This document shows, one piece after another, positions 44,847-52,691 of a stretch of DNA of 64,000 nt. The DNA is from VFMC01 sp040380855. GTDB taxonomy: Bacteria > Actinomycetota > Acidimicrobiia > Acidimicrobiales > Ilumatobacteraceae. A model generated the notes under the pieces. It did not search any database, was not told the DNA's origin, and worked only from the letters and a program-made list of their open reading frames with translations. The stretch is taken from contig JBEIIG010000009.1 of the NCBI GenBank assembly GCA_040380855.1, positions 1 to 64,000 of the forward strand. The letters are read 5' to 3'. Made by a program: the position numbers and the translations under genes. Every line of letters starts with the position of its first letter. Within the stretch, counting starts at the first letter, position 1.

Positions 44847-45683
44847 ATGTCCTCGAGCCCTCCGTCATCCGTCACGGATGCCAGTGCCGCTCCGTCAGGC
44901 CGACCACTTCCCCGGGTCATCGCCGTTGCCAACCAGAAGGGTGGCGTCGGTAAGACGACGACGACCGTGAATCTGGGTGCCTGCCTGGCCGAACTCGGAT
45001 TCCGCACCCTGGTGATCGATCTCGATCCCCAAGGCAATGCGTCGACGGGTCTCGGCATCGAGAACCGCGGCCTGGAAACGTCGATGTACCACGTCATCAT
45101 GCACGACGTCCCGCTCGACCAATGCATCGAGCCCACGGCAGTGAAGAACCTGTTCGTCGCCCCAGCGAGCCTCGATCTCGCCGGCGCCGAGATCGAGTTG
45201 GTGCCGGCGTTCAGTCGCGAGGGTCGTCTGCGGCGAGCCGTCGACGCTGTACTCGACGACTACGACTACGTGTTGATCGATTGCCCCCCGTCACTCGGCC
45301 TGCTCACGGTCAACGGCCTGAATGCAGCACGGGAAGTGTTGGTGCCGATCCAGTGCGAGTACTACGCCCTGGAAGGCTTGGGACAGTTGCTGCGCAACGT
45401 CGATCTCGTGAAGCGCAACCTCAATCCGACACTGGAAGTGTCGACGATCGTCTGCGTGATGTACGACGCCCGGACAAAGTTGGCTGATCAGGTCGTGCAC
45501 GAGGTACGGGAGCATTTCGGCGACAAGGTGTGTCGCACGGTGGTACCACGCACGGTGCGCCTGTCGGAGGCGCCCTCGTTCGGTCAGCCGATCATCACCT
45601 TCGACCCCACCTCACGTGGTGCGGTGGCGTATCGAGAAGTGGCAAAGGAGGTCAGTCGTGGCTCGGCCAGGAGGACTGGGTAA
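44847..45683 (+). CDS. parA: Chromosome partition ATPase ParA
   Basis: 278 residues, a deviant Walker A ATPase. Seen: NQKGGVGKTTTTVNL (residues 30-44, with the signature lysine), VIDLDPQGNAS (Walker A') and DYVLIDCPPSLG (Walker B). ParA forms gradients on the nucleoid that move ParB-parS. The N-terminal 22 residues are variable. The ATG at 44847 follows AGGAG. It overlaps parB by 26 bases. Confidence 0.96.
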   Translation: MSSSPPSSVTDASAAPSGRPLPRVIAVANQKGGVGKTTTTVNLGACLAELGFRTLVIDLDPQGNASTGLGIENRGLETSMYHVIMHDVPLDQCIEPTAVKNLFVAPASLDLAGAEIELVPAFSREGRLRRAVDAVLDDYDYVLIDCPPSLGLLTVNGLNAAREVLVPIQCEYYALEGLGQLLRNVDLVKRNLNPTLEVSTIVCVMYDARTKLADQVVHEVREHFGDKVCRTVVPRTVRLSEAPSFGQPIITFDPTSRGAVAYREVAKEVSRGSARRTG

Positions 45684-46602
45684 AGGACTCAGCGCACTGA
45701 TTCCCCCGACGGAGGGGGTGGAGACGGCGGCGAGCGACCAACCTCGGTTGGAGGATGTGCCGATCGATGCAATCGTCGAGAACCCCAAACAGCCGCGTAT
45801 GCATTTCGACGAGGAGTCACTCGCCGATTTGAGCGCATCGATCCAGGAGATCGGTGTGCTGCAACCCGTGCTCGTCCGTCCGGTGGGCGATCGGTACGAG
45901 TTGATCGCCGGCGAACGTCGATGGCGAGCGGCCAAGCGGGCGGGACTGTCGGTGATCCCCGCCATCGTTCGGACCACCGACGACCTCGGTTCGGCCGAGC
46001 GGGCACTGGTCGAGAACCTGCACCGCAAGGATCTGACCCCGCTGGAAGAGGCATCGGCCTACCAGCAGTTGATCGAGGTCTTCTCGCTCACGCACGACCA
46101 GGTCGCCAGTCGGGTGGGCAAGAGCCGCTCGGCCGTGAGTAACAGCCTGCGACTGCTCACGCTGCCGCCGTCGATCCAGGGCTACCTGGCCGATGGGCGC
46201 CTCACCGCCGGCCATGCGCGAGCATTGCTGGGCACGCCGGATCGAGCCTTCCAGGAACAGCTCGGTCGACGGGCGGCTACCGAGTCGTGGACGGTGCGGG
46301 CCGTCGAGGAGGCGGTGCGCGACCGTCAGGCCGGTGGCCCGCGGCCACCGGCAACCGATGAACCCGCTTCCGGTGCGGCAGCGACACCAGGTAACCGAAC
46401 CTCGCCACCGCGGCTGCGGCCTCCCGGTCTGTTGGAACTCGAGGAGCTGCTGGCCGACCATCTCTCGACCTCGGTCGAGGTGACGATGAGCGCCAAGCGC
46501 GGCAAGATCGTGATCGACTTCGCCGATCTCGAGGATCTCGAGCGGTTGTACTACCTGATGAACCCTACGGGCCTCGGTCAACCAGCCACCCAGAGTGAGT
46601 GA
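45658..46602 (+). CDS. parB: Chromosome partition protein ParB
   Basis: 314 residues. The CTP-binding box motifs LIAGERRWRAAKRAG (residues 82-96) and TDDLGSAERALVENLHRKDLTPLEEA are followed by a helix-turn-helix (TASHDQVASRVGKSRSAVSN-like) that binds parS, and a C-terminal dimerisation domain (about 255-310). ParB loads onto parS as a CTP-dependent clamp. The GTG at 45658 has an AAAGGAGG ribosome-binding site and gives the usual short basic N-terminus ARPGGLGKGLSALIP; the frame upstream is open only because of overlap with parA. Confidence 0.96.
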   Translation: MARPGGLGKGLSALIPPTEGVETAASDQPRLEDVPIDAIVENPKQPRMHFDEESLADLSASIQEIGVLQPVLVRPVGDRYELIAGERRWRAAKRAGLSVIPAIVRTTDDLGSAERALVENLHRKDLTPLEEASAYQQLIEVFSLTHDQVASRVGKSRSAVSNSLRLLTLPPSIQGYLADGRLTAGHARALLGTPDRAFQEQLGRRAATESWTVRAVEEAVRDRQAGGPRPPATDEPASGAAATPGNRTSPPRLRPPGLLELEELLADHLSTSVEVTMSAKRGKIVIDFADLEDLERLYYLMNPTGLGQPATQSE

Positions 46603-46641
46603 ACCTCACCCTGTGTGCATCATCAGGTAGCGCTTCAGCCT

Positions 46642-46685
46642 GAGGGTTACGCACATTCAGTGGACAACACTGTGGATAAACCCTC
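46642..46685. other. Hairpin with embedded DnaA boxes between parB and cwlM
   Basis: An outer stem GAGGGTT (46642-46648)/AACCCTC (46679-46685) encloses an inner hairpin CAGTG-GACAA-CACTG (46658-46672). Two DnaA-box-like nonamers lie within: AGTGGACAA (46659-46667) and the perfect consensus TGTGGATAA (46671-46679). The genes on both sides converge here, so it may act as a terminator as well. Confidence 0.6.
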
Positions 46686-46687
46686 GA

Positions 46688-47653
46688 CTAGGCAATGAGT
46701 GTCCACACCCTCATCCACGTCTGGAGGGCGCGGCCGACCGCTTGACCAATGGCTGGTGCAGCATCGACCGCGGTGCGGATCGGTGCCAACGAGCACAGCA
46801 CCGCGGGCATCTTCGTCTCGCGGAGCACCGGCAGGCGAAGGCCGCTCGGCTCGTCGAGCACCAGTCCACAGCGGGCCAGTTCCGTGGAGAGGCACTCCGC
46901 GAGGGTGCGGCCGCCCACCGACTCGAAGGTGGGCACCCGGTAATAGGTGACCACCGACCGTTCGCCGGCGATGCCGTCGAAGCCGAGGTACGCCTGCGCT
47001 GCGAACTCGTTGGCCGCTCGTGCCTGCGCCACGGCGTCGGGCTCGTCGAGGGGCACCACTTGGGCGCCCAACTGTCGCAACTCGCGGCTCGCCAGGCGGG
47101 TGATGGTGCTCAGACCACCGAAGTGGCCCACCACGATGCGCACGTCGCGGAGGTCCGACGACGACTGGCGTAGCAACTCGCGTTCACGTACGGCGCCGAT
47201 GCCTGGTCCGGAACCGGTCTGGCCGATCACCCGGTCGAGCATCCGAACCGTATGGACTCCGCACACCCCATCGGCGCCGAGCCCACAGTTGGTCTGGAAG
47301 TCGGCGAGTGCTCGGGCCGTACGCGGACCGAAGATCCCGTCGACACGACCGCAGTCGAACCCGAGGCGGTTCAACCGGCCCTGGAGTTCGGCGACGTCGT
47401 CGCCACGAAGGTTGGGTGAGGTGAGCAGCAGCAGCCGGTCGCCCAGTTTCCACGTGGCCTCGACCAGGGCTTTCCAGCACTCGAGATCGCAGGAGTCGGC
47501 GACACGAAGCCCGCGCGCCACCTGGAACGACTGCAAGGCAGCCACGGTGGCTGGGCAGAACTCGCCGAGTACTGCACCGGTGGTCGGGAAACCTGCAGCG
47601 ACGAGCCGCCGCTGCAGGTCGCGGACCGCGTCGCCGCGCTGGCCTGGGGTCAG
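46688..47653 (-). CDS. cwlM: CwlM-like protein (peptidoglycan-binding domains plus degenerate amidase)
   Basis: 321 residues, no signal peptide. Two peptidoglycan-binding_1 domains (about 1-62 and 75-143, with GDAVRDLQRRL and DDVAELQGRLNRLGFDCGRVDGIFGPRTARALADFQ) precede an Amidase_3 domain (about 168-321). The amidase keeps H177 (VGHFGG), but the second zinc histidine is replaced (YLGF) and the catalytic glutamate after MPAVL is replaced (CSLAP). In mycobacteria CwlM sits between trxC and parB and activates MurA in the cytoplasm; a similar regulatory role is inferred. CTG at 47653 (CTGA overlap with trxA) or ATT at 47671 would be the start; no ATG, GTG or TTG fits. Confidence 0.85.
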   Translation of the reverse strand: MTPGQRGDAVRDLQRRLVAAGFPTTGAVLGEFCPATVAALQSFQVARGLRVADSCDLECWKALVEATWKLGDRLLLLTSPNLRGDDVAELQGRLNRLGFDCGRVDGIFGPRTARALADFQTNCGLGADGVCGVHTVRMLDRVIGQTGSGPGIGAVRERELLRQSSSDLRDVRIVVGHFGGLSTITRLASRELRQLGAQVVPLDEPDAVAQARAANEFAAQAYLGFDGIAGERSVVTYYRVPTFESVGGRTLAECLSTELARCGLVLDEPSGLRLPVLRETKMPAVLCSLAPIRTAVDAAPAIGQAVGRALQTWMRVWTLIA

Positions 47654-47988
47654 TGGGAAGACGGCAGAAATGCTTCGAGCTCCTGCAGCAGCGCGCTCTT
47701 GCCCTTCGCGCCGACGAGTCGCTTGGCGACCTGGCCCTTGTCGAACACGAGCAGGGTGGGAATGCTCATCACGTTGAACCGCATCGCCAGGTCGGGGTTC
47801 TCGTCGACGTTCAGCTTGGCGATGGTGATCTTGCCCTGCTGCTCGGAAGCGATCTCGCCGAGGATGGGGGCGATCATCTTGCACGGACCGCACCACTCGG
47901 CCCAGAAGTCGACCACCACGGGGAGATCGCTCGACGCGATCGTCTCGTCGAACGTGGAGGTGGTGAGGGTGACGATGCCATCGGCCAT
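47650..47988 (-). CDS. trxA: Thioredoxin
   Basis: 112 residues. The active site WCGPC (C33, C36) lies in VVVDFWAEWCGPCKMIAPIL, followed by the cis-proline loop MSIPTLLVF. It reduces protein disulfides using electrons from TrxB. ATG at 47988. It is 88 bases from trxB on the same strand and overlaps the CwlM gene by 4 bases. The conserved trxB-trxA-cwlM order links redox state to wall synthesis. Confidence 0.97.
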   Translation of the reverse strand: MADGIVTLTTSTFDETIASSDLPVVVDFWAEWCGPCKMIAPILGEIASEQQGKITIAKLNVDENPDLAMRFNVMSIPTLLVFDKGQVAKRLVGAKGKSALLQELEAFLPSSH

Positions 47989-48076
47989 GACGGGTCCTTT
48001 CACAGGGAGGTCTGCATGATAACGACTGCAACCCGATGCCGATCGTGACCATTCCCGGCCACGCGCAGGCGATGGT

Positions 48077-49024
48077 TCAGTGGGGGTGGTTGGCTTCGAG
48101 CCAGCGCTCGGCGTCGATGGCCGCCATACAACCCGATCCGGCGGCGGTGATGGCCTGTCGGTAGGTGTGGTCCTGCACATCGCCGCACGCGAACACGCCG
48201 TCGACATTGGTGTAGCTCGACCCGGGCCGGGTGACGAGGTACCCGCTGTCTTCCATGTCGAGCACCCCGCGGAACAGATCGGTGTTGGGACGGTGGCCGA
48301 TCGCCACGAATACACCGGTGACCGGCAACGTGCCAACCGCTCCGGTGACCGTGTCGCGGATCAGGGCACCTTCCAACTTCTCGTCGCCCAGCAGGTCGTC
48401 GATCACCGTGTTCCAGCGGATCTCGATCTTCGGGTTGTCGAGGGCTCGCTCCTGCATGATCTTCGAGGCGCGCAGTTGATCGCGGCGAACGAGCAGGATC
48501 ACCTTCGAGGCGAACTTGGTGAGGAATGTGGCCTCCTCGATGGCCGAGTCGCCACCACCCACCACGGCGATCTCCTGACCACGGAAGAAGAACCCGTCGC
48601 AGGTGGCGCATGTCGACAGCCCGTGACCGATGAGCCGGCTCTCGGCCTCGAGGCCCAGCATGAGGCTCTGCGCGCCGGTGGACACGATCACCGTGTGAGC
48701 GAGGTGTAGGTCGTCGCGGATCCACACCTTGAAGGGTCGTTCGGAGAAGTCGATCGAGGTGACCTTGGCGGTGATGAACTCGGCACCGAAACGCGATGCC
48801 TGCTCGCGCATGTTCGTCATCAGTTCGGGGCCCATGATGCCGAGGGGGAAACCAGGGAAGTTCTCGACCTCGGTGGTGAGCATCAACTGTCCACCGGGCT
48901 GGTCGGTCGTGCTCGACGGCTCGCCCTCGATGACGAGCGGCTGCAGGTTGGCGCGGGCGGTGTAGATGGCGGCGGTGAGGCCGGCAGGGCCCGAACCGAT
49001 GATGATGACGTTACGGATGCTCAC
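48077..49024 (-). CDS. trxB: Thioredoxin reductase
   Basis: 315 residues, FAD- and NADPH-dependent. Seen: GSGPAGLTAAIYTARA (FAD, residue 10-25), the redox CATC (C139, C142), VVGGGDSAIEEA (NADPH) and GVFACGDVQDHTYRQAITAAGSGC (FAD contact). It passes electrons from NADPH to thioredoxin. GTG start at 49024. A small membrane-protein gene is 27 bases upstream. Confidence 0.97.
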   Translation of the reverse strand: MSIRNVIIIGSGPAGLTAAIYTARANLQPLVIEGEPSSTTDQPGGQLMLTTEVENFPGFPLGIMGPELMTNMREQASRFGAEFITAKVTSIDFSERPFKVWIRDDLHLAHTVIVSTGAQSLMLGLEAESRLIGHGLSTCATCDGFFFRGQEIAVVGGGDSAIEEATFLTKFASKVILLVRRDQLRASKIMQERALDNPKIEIRWNTVIDDLLGDEKLEGALIRDTVTGAVGTLPVTGVFVAIGHRPNTDLFRGVLDMEDSGYLVTRPGSSYTNVDGVFACGDVQDHTYRQAITAAGSGCMAAIDAERWLEANHPH

Positions 49025-49051
49025 ACAGGGCCTTTCCGGGCGAGAGCGGAT

Positions 49052-49393
49052 TCAGGCGGGACGATCGGTGTCGCTCGGGTGGCGCTGCCGCATGCACAAC
49101 ACGCCCGCCACGAACAACACAGCGGCGCTGACGAGGTACGACACCCAGACGCTGGAATCGGCGTCGATCCACCCGCCGATGTTGACCAGTCGCTGCAGCA
49201 ACTTGGTGAACACGATGACGAGCAGCGTGAAGGTGGCGACCGATGCGACGCCGATGACCGTGCCGAACACCAGTGCTCTGACGATCGTGACCACCCGCAC
49301 CGTGGCGGTGTCGCGTACCCACCCGACCCAACGCTCGACCTGGTCGGCGAGTTGGGCGGGCCAGTTCGGATCGGTGAGCGGGTTGCCCGGCAT
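49052..49393 (-). CDS. Small membrane protein (2 TM)
   Basis: 113 residues with two membrane helices (about 37-66 and 83-103). The loop between holds an acidic/aromatic GGWIDADSSVWV. Not recognised as a known family. It starts 39 bases from the anti-sigma-like gene and precedes trxB, in the space between sigM and trxB where mycobacteria carry Rv3912-like proteins. A lysine-poor, arginine/aspartate-rich C-terminus is cytosolic. Confidence 0.7.
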   Translation of the reverse strand: MPGNPLTDPNWPAQLADQVERWVGWVRDTATVRVVTIVRALVFGTVIGVASVATFTLLVIVFTKLLQRLVNIGGWIDADSSVWVSYLVSAAVLFVAGVLCMRQRHPSDTDRPA

Positions 49394-49432
49394 GGGGGCG
49401 AGCCTACTTGCTGGTGCCCAGCGGCGACAGGG

Positions 49433-50245
49433 TCAGGGTTGCACCGTGACGATCACGGCGCAGGAGAACGAGTCGAGCGCACTGATCGCTCCGTCGGCCG
49501 ATCGCACGACGATGGCCTGTTGCTGGCGGTACACGACGGTGCCGAGCACTTCGACGTCGCTCGGCAAACAGGCCGCCGCGGGAATCGAGCGAGTGGTAGC
49601 GGATGTGGCGGTGAGGTCGGCGGCGAATGCCGCGAGTGCCTGGGGCGAATCGATCGTGGGTGCTGTGCCGTACTCGGCTGCTCCGTCGATCGAGCCGATG
49701 GTCGACACCGGTGCGTTCGCTGGTGCCGGCACCGGGCTGGTGACCCCGACTCCCGTCATCGTCTCGGCCGGCGCCGGAGCCAGGGTGTCGGCCGTGGCCG
49801 TGAGCACACCGGTGGCGGTTGCCTCGGCCTGTTTGGCCTCCGGGACGACGACGTCGCTGCCTGCAGGTGCAGCGTCGCTCTGGGTGGCTGCATTGGAACT
49901 GGCGCTGGCCTCGGTCGCCACTGCGACGTTGGAGCCGTCGTCGGACCGGGTGTCGAGCGAGCGCAGCACGACGCCGCCCACCGCCAGCACGGCGACCGCA
50001 GCGGCCGCACCGGCGAGCCAGCGGTACCGCCGTTCGCGGTGCGCAGCCAGCGAGACGGGCGCCGCCGCCGGGGCCGCTGCTGCGGCGGCGAGCGGGGCGG
50101 CCTGGAGTTCGTCGAAGGCGGCGAGCGCGGCGGCGAGTGCCTGCTCGCGGGCCTCGGCCGGCACTGCGACATCGCGCAGCGAGGCGCGCAACGGCAGCCA
50201 TTCGGCTTCGCTCGGGGCGCCGGGGTCGAGGGTGTCGTCGCTCAT
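49433..50245 (-). CDS. Anti-sigma-factor-like membrane protein (partner of SigM)
   Basis: 270 residues. A cytosolic N-terminal region (1-74) of short helices with no HxxxCxxC zinc motif is followed by one membrane helix (about 77-96). A long alanine- and threonine-rich extracytoplasmic region (about 100-270) comes next. The overlap with the sigma-factor gene by 4 bases (ATGA) and its topology suggest an anti-sigma factor, with the N-terminal helices holding the sigma factor. Similar to the position of mycobacterial Rv3912. Two cysteines near the C-terminus may form a disulfide. Confidence 0.65.
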   Translation of the reverse strand: MSDDTLDPGAPSEAEWLPLRASLRDVAVPAEAREQALAAALAAFDELQAAPLAAAAAAPAAAPVSLAAHRERRYRWLAGAAAAVAVLAVGGVVLRSLDTRSDDGSNVAVATEASASSNAATQSDAAPAGSDVVVPEAKQAEATATGVLTATADTLAPAPAETMTGVGVTSPVPAPANAPVSTIGSIDGAAEYGTAPTIDSPQALAAFAADLTATSATTRSIPAAACLPSDVEVLGTVVYRQQQAIVVRSADGAISALDSFSCAVIVTVQP

Positions 50246-50838
50246 GGTGCAGGTGTTGGACGTTCGGACGGGTCGTCGCGGTTCCCGGCTCGCAACAGTT
50301 CGACCAACTGGGCGCGGCCGCGGGCGATACGGCTCTTCACGGTGCCGACCGGGACGTCGAGCGCCTCGGCGATCTCGGCGTAGTCGAGATCGCCCACATC
50401 ACGCAGGACGAGTGGCACGCGGAAGGTCTCGGGAAGTTCGGCCAGTGCAGCGTCGATGGCCATGCGATCGGCGATCGCCTCGACCTGCGGTCCGGCGTCG
50501 GGATCGACGATCTGCACATCGCCGCCCTCGGCCCGTGGGTCGCTGCGATCGTCGACCAGCATCGGCCGGCGTCGGCGCCGCCGCAGCTCGTCGAGGCTGG
50601 CATTGGTGGCGATCCGGTAGGCCCAGGTGGAGAACGAGGCCCGGCCGTCGAAGCGGCCGATGCTGCGTGCGATCGAGATGAGTGCGTCCTGGGCCGCGTC
50701 GGCGGCGTCGGCGTCGTTGCCGGTGATGCGCCGGCAGACGGCGAAGATGCGGTCGTAGTGGCGTCGGAGCAGGGTGTCGAGCGCTCGGCGGTCGCCGCCC
50801 GCTGCGGCCTGCACCAGTGCGTTGTCGTCGTGCATCAT
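50242..50838 (-). CDS. sigM: ECF sigma factor (SigM-like)
   Basis: 198 residues. Sigma region 2 contains LLRRHYDRIFAVCRRITGNDADAADAAQDALISIARSIGRFDGRASFSTWAYRIATN (about 25-85), with the -10 recognition helix; region 4 contains LAELPETFRVPLVLRDVGDLDYAEIAEALDVPVGTVKSRIARGRAQL (about 140-185). The ATG overlaps the stop of the kinase gene by 4 bases. The order kinase-sigM-anti-sigma-trxB parallels mycobacterial mviN-sigM-Rv3912-trxB2. It should direct envelope/oxidative-stress genes. Confidence 0.92.
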   Translation of the reverse strand: MMHDDNALVQAAAGGDRRALDTLLRRHYDRIFAVCRRITGNDADAADAAQDALISIARSIGRFDGRASFSTWAYRIATNASLDELRRRRRRPMLVDDRSDPRAEGGDVQIVDPDAGPQVEAIADRMAIDAALAELPETFRVPLVLRDVGDLDYAEIAEALDVPVGTVKSRIARGRAQLVELLRAGNRDDPSERPTPAP

Positions 50839-52580
50839 CCGGTGGCCGTGAACCGCAACTCGGTGAGCGTGCCCCGGAAGGGGTTGTCGGAGCTGCACGA
50901 CTCGGACGGGCCGAGTTGGCGCATGAGCACCAGCATGTGACGCGCAGGCATGAGCACGGGGACGGTGAGGGTCTTGGCGGCGAGCGCATTGGCGCTGGCG
51001 ATCGACTCACCCCATGCGGCGATGGACGCGGGCGGAGCCTCGTCGGTACTGGCGTACACCTCGACGATCCACGGTGCGCTGGCGATGTCGATGTCGAGCG
51101 ATCCGGTGGCGGCGACATCGAACGTGGCCACCACGCCGACGCCACCCTTGCCCCCGAGGTACTCCGACGAGTAGCACACGGTCGACCAACCCGTGGCCGG
51201 GTCGCCGTCGATCAGTGCGTTCGCCTGATCGTCGTTCTCCTCCCCGTCGCCATCGGGGTCGAACGCGGCCACGGCGGCGATCGATGCGCCGATGATGGGG
51301 GCGGCGGTGGCCGCCGGCTCGACGGGTGCGGTGGGTGCGGTTGGCGCAATCGTCGTGGCCACGCCCGCATCGGACATGTTGCGACCCAGGCCGTTCACGA
51401 GGACCACCACCAGCACCGCTGCGGTGAGGAGCAGTGCGCCCACCAACACCAGTGACGGGCCGCGCCGCTGCTGGTAGCGACGGTTGGGGTGCTGGCGGAC
51501 GAACCCGGTGCCGGTGGGCGTGCGGTCGCGCTCGACCCGGGTGGCGGCGGTGGCCGTGCGGCTCATCGGCGAGGCCGGCACCGGCTGGTACCCACCGACG
51601 GCTCGTGGCGGTCGACTGCTCGGGCCGACCACCGACGCCGGCGGTGCACCCCGCACCGGTTCACGCAGGGTGGGATCGACGACCCGTTGTGTGGCGTCGG
51701 TTGGCTCGCCCGACAGCATCGGGTCGGCCGGCCGGTTCTGGATCTCGACGATTGCGGCCCGCACAGCGGCGCCGCTCGCGTAGCGCTGCTCGGGCTTGCG
51801 GGCGAGCAACCGGTGGATGAGTTCGGGTAACCCGCGCGGCAGCGTGGGCCGCAACCGCGTGATGTCGGTGGGGTCGCGCTGGAGGCGGGCCAACGCGGTG
51901 TCGGCGTCGTTCTGGCCGAGGAACGGCACTCGGCCCGCAAGGCACTCGTAGAGGACGAGGCCCAGAGAATAGAGATCGGCCCGACCGTCGAGTCGCCGAC
52001 CACGCACCTGCTCGGGCGACAGGTACTTCGCGGTACCCATCATGATGTTGTCGTTGGTGAGGTCGTCGCCGGCCGATTCGAGGCCCTTGGCGATACCGAA
52101 GTCGGTGAGCAGCACACGACCGTCGGGCGTGATCAAGATGTTGGCGGGCTTGACGTCGCGGTGCACCATGCCGGCCTGATGGGCGGCATCGAGGGCACTC
52201 GCCACGCACGACCCGATGTGCATCGTCAGGTCGGGGCTGAGACGCTTCTGGTCGTCGAGCAGCTGCCGCAGGCTCTTGCCGCTGACGAGTTGCATCACGA
52301 CCGCCTGCCTGCCGGCCTCCTCGATGGCGTCGTACACGGCGACGATGTTGGGGTGGTTCAACTGGGCCACGGTGATGGCTTCGCGGCGGAACCGCTCGGC
52401 GACGACCGGGTCGTTGGCGAGTGTCGGCTTCAGCAACTTCACGGCCACCTGACGCGACAGCTGCAGATCGGTGGCCACCCACACCTCGGCCATACCACCT
52501 TGCGCGAGTCGACGATCCAGCCGGTAGCGCTGGGCGAGAACAGTCGGCGGTGGCGACGGGGGACTGGCGGTGGTGGACAT
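50835..52580 (-). CDS. Ser/Thr protein kinase with C-terminal MviN-like domain
   Basis: 581 residues. The kinase domain (about 18-280) has all catalytic residues: LAQGGMAEVWVA (glycine loop), K48, E67, HRDVKPAN (H140, D142), DFG (D160). After a linker there is one membrane helix (about 395-420), then an extracytoplasmic domain (about 445-581) starting DPDGDGEENDDQANALIDGDPATGWSTVCYSS, a discoidin-like pattern also seen at the C-terminus of mycobacterial MviN. In mycobacteria that protein also carries MurJ and a catalytically dead kinase domain and occupies this locus. Here the kinase is active-looking and the lipid II flippase part is absent. TAGCGT 11 nt before ATG is a possible -10. Confidence 0.88.
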   Translation of the reverse strand: MSTTASPPSPPPTVLAQRYRLDRRLAQGGMAEVWVATDLQLSRQVAVKLLKPTLANDPVVAERFRREAITVAQLNHPNIVAVYDAIEEAGRQAVVMQLVSGKSLRQLLDDQKRLSPDLTMHIGSCVASALDAAHQAGMVHRDVKPANILITPDGRVLLTDFGIAKGLESAGDDLTNDNIMMGTAKYLSPEQVRGRRLDGRADLYSLGLVLYECLAGRVPFLGQNDADTALARLQRDPTDITRLRPTLPRGLPELIHRLLARKPEQRYASGAAVRAAIVEIQNRPADPMLSGEPTDATQRVVDPTLREPVRGAPPASVVGPSSRPPRAVGGYQPVPASPMSRTATAATRVERDRTPTGTGFVRQHPNRRYQQRRGPSLVLVGALLLTAAVLVVVLVNGLGRNMSDAGVATTIAPTAPTAPVEPAATAAPIIGASIAAVAAFDPDGDGEENDDQANALIDGDPATGWSTVCYSSEYLGGKGGVGVVATFDVAATGSLDIDIASAPWIVEVYASTDEAPPASIAAWGESIASANALAAKTLTVPVLMPARHMLVLMRQLGPSESCSSDNPFRGTLTELRFTATG

Positions 52581-52691
52581 GTCCGCAGGGAACGCTAGTG
52601 GTGCCGACCGCAACGGCATCGGCAATCGGCCGACGTGATCGATTGCGGTGGGGTCAGCGCGCCTCGTGGTCGGCGCCGTCGGGCATCCGGG

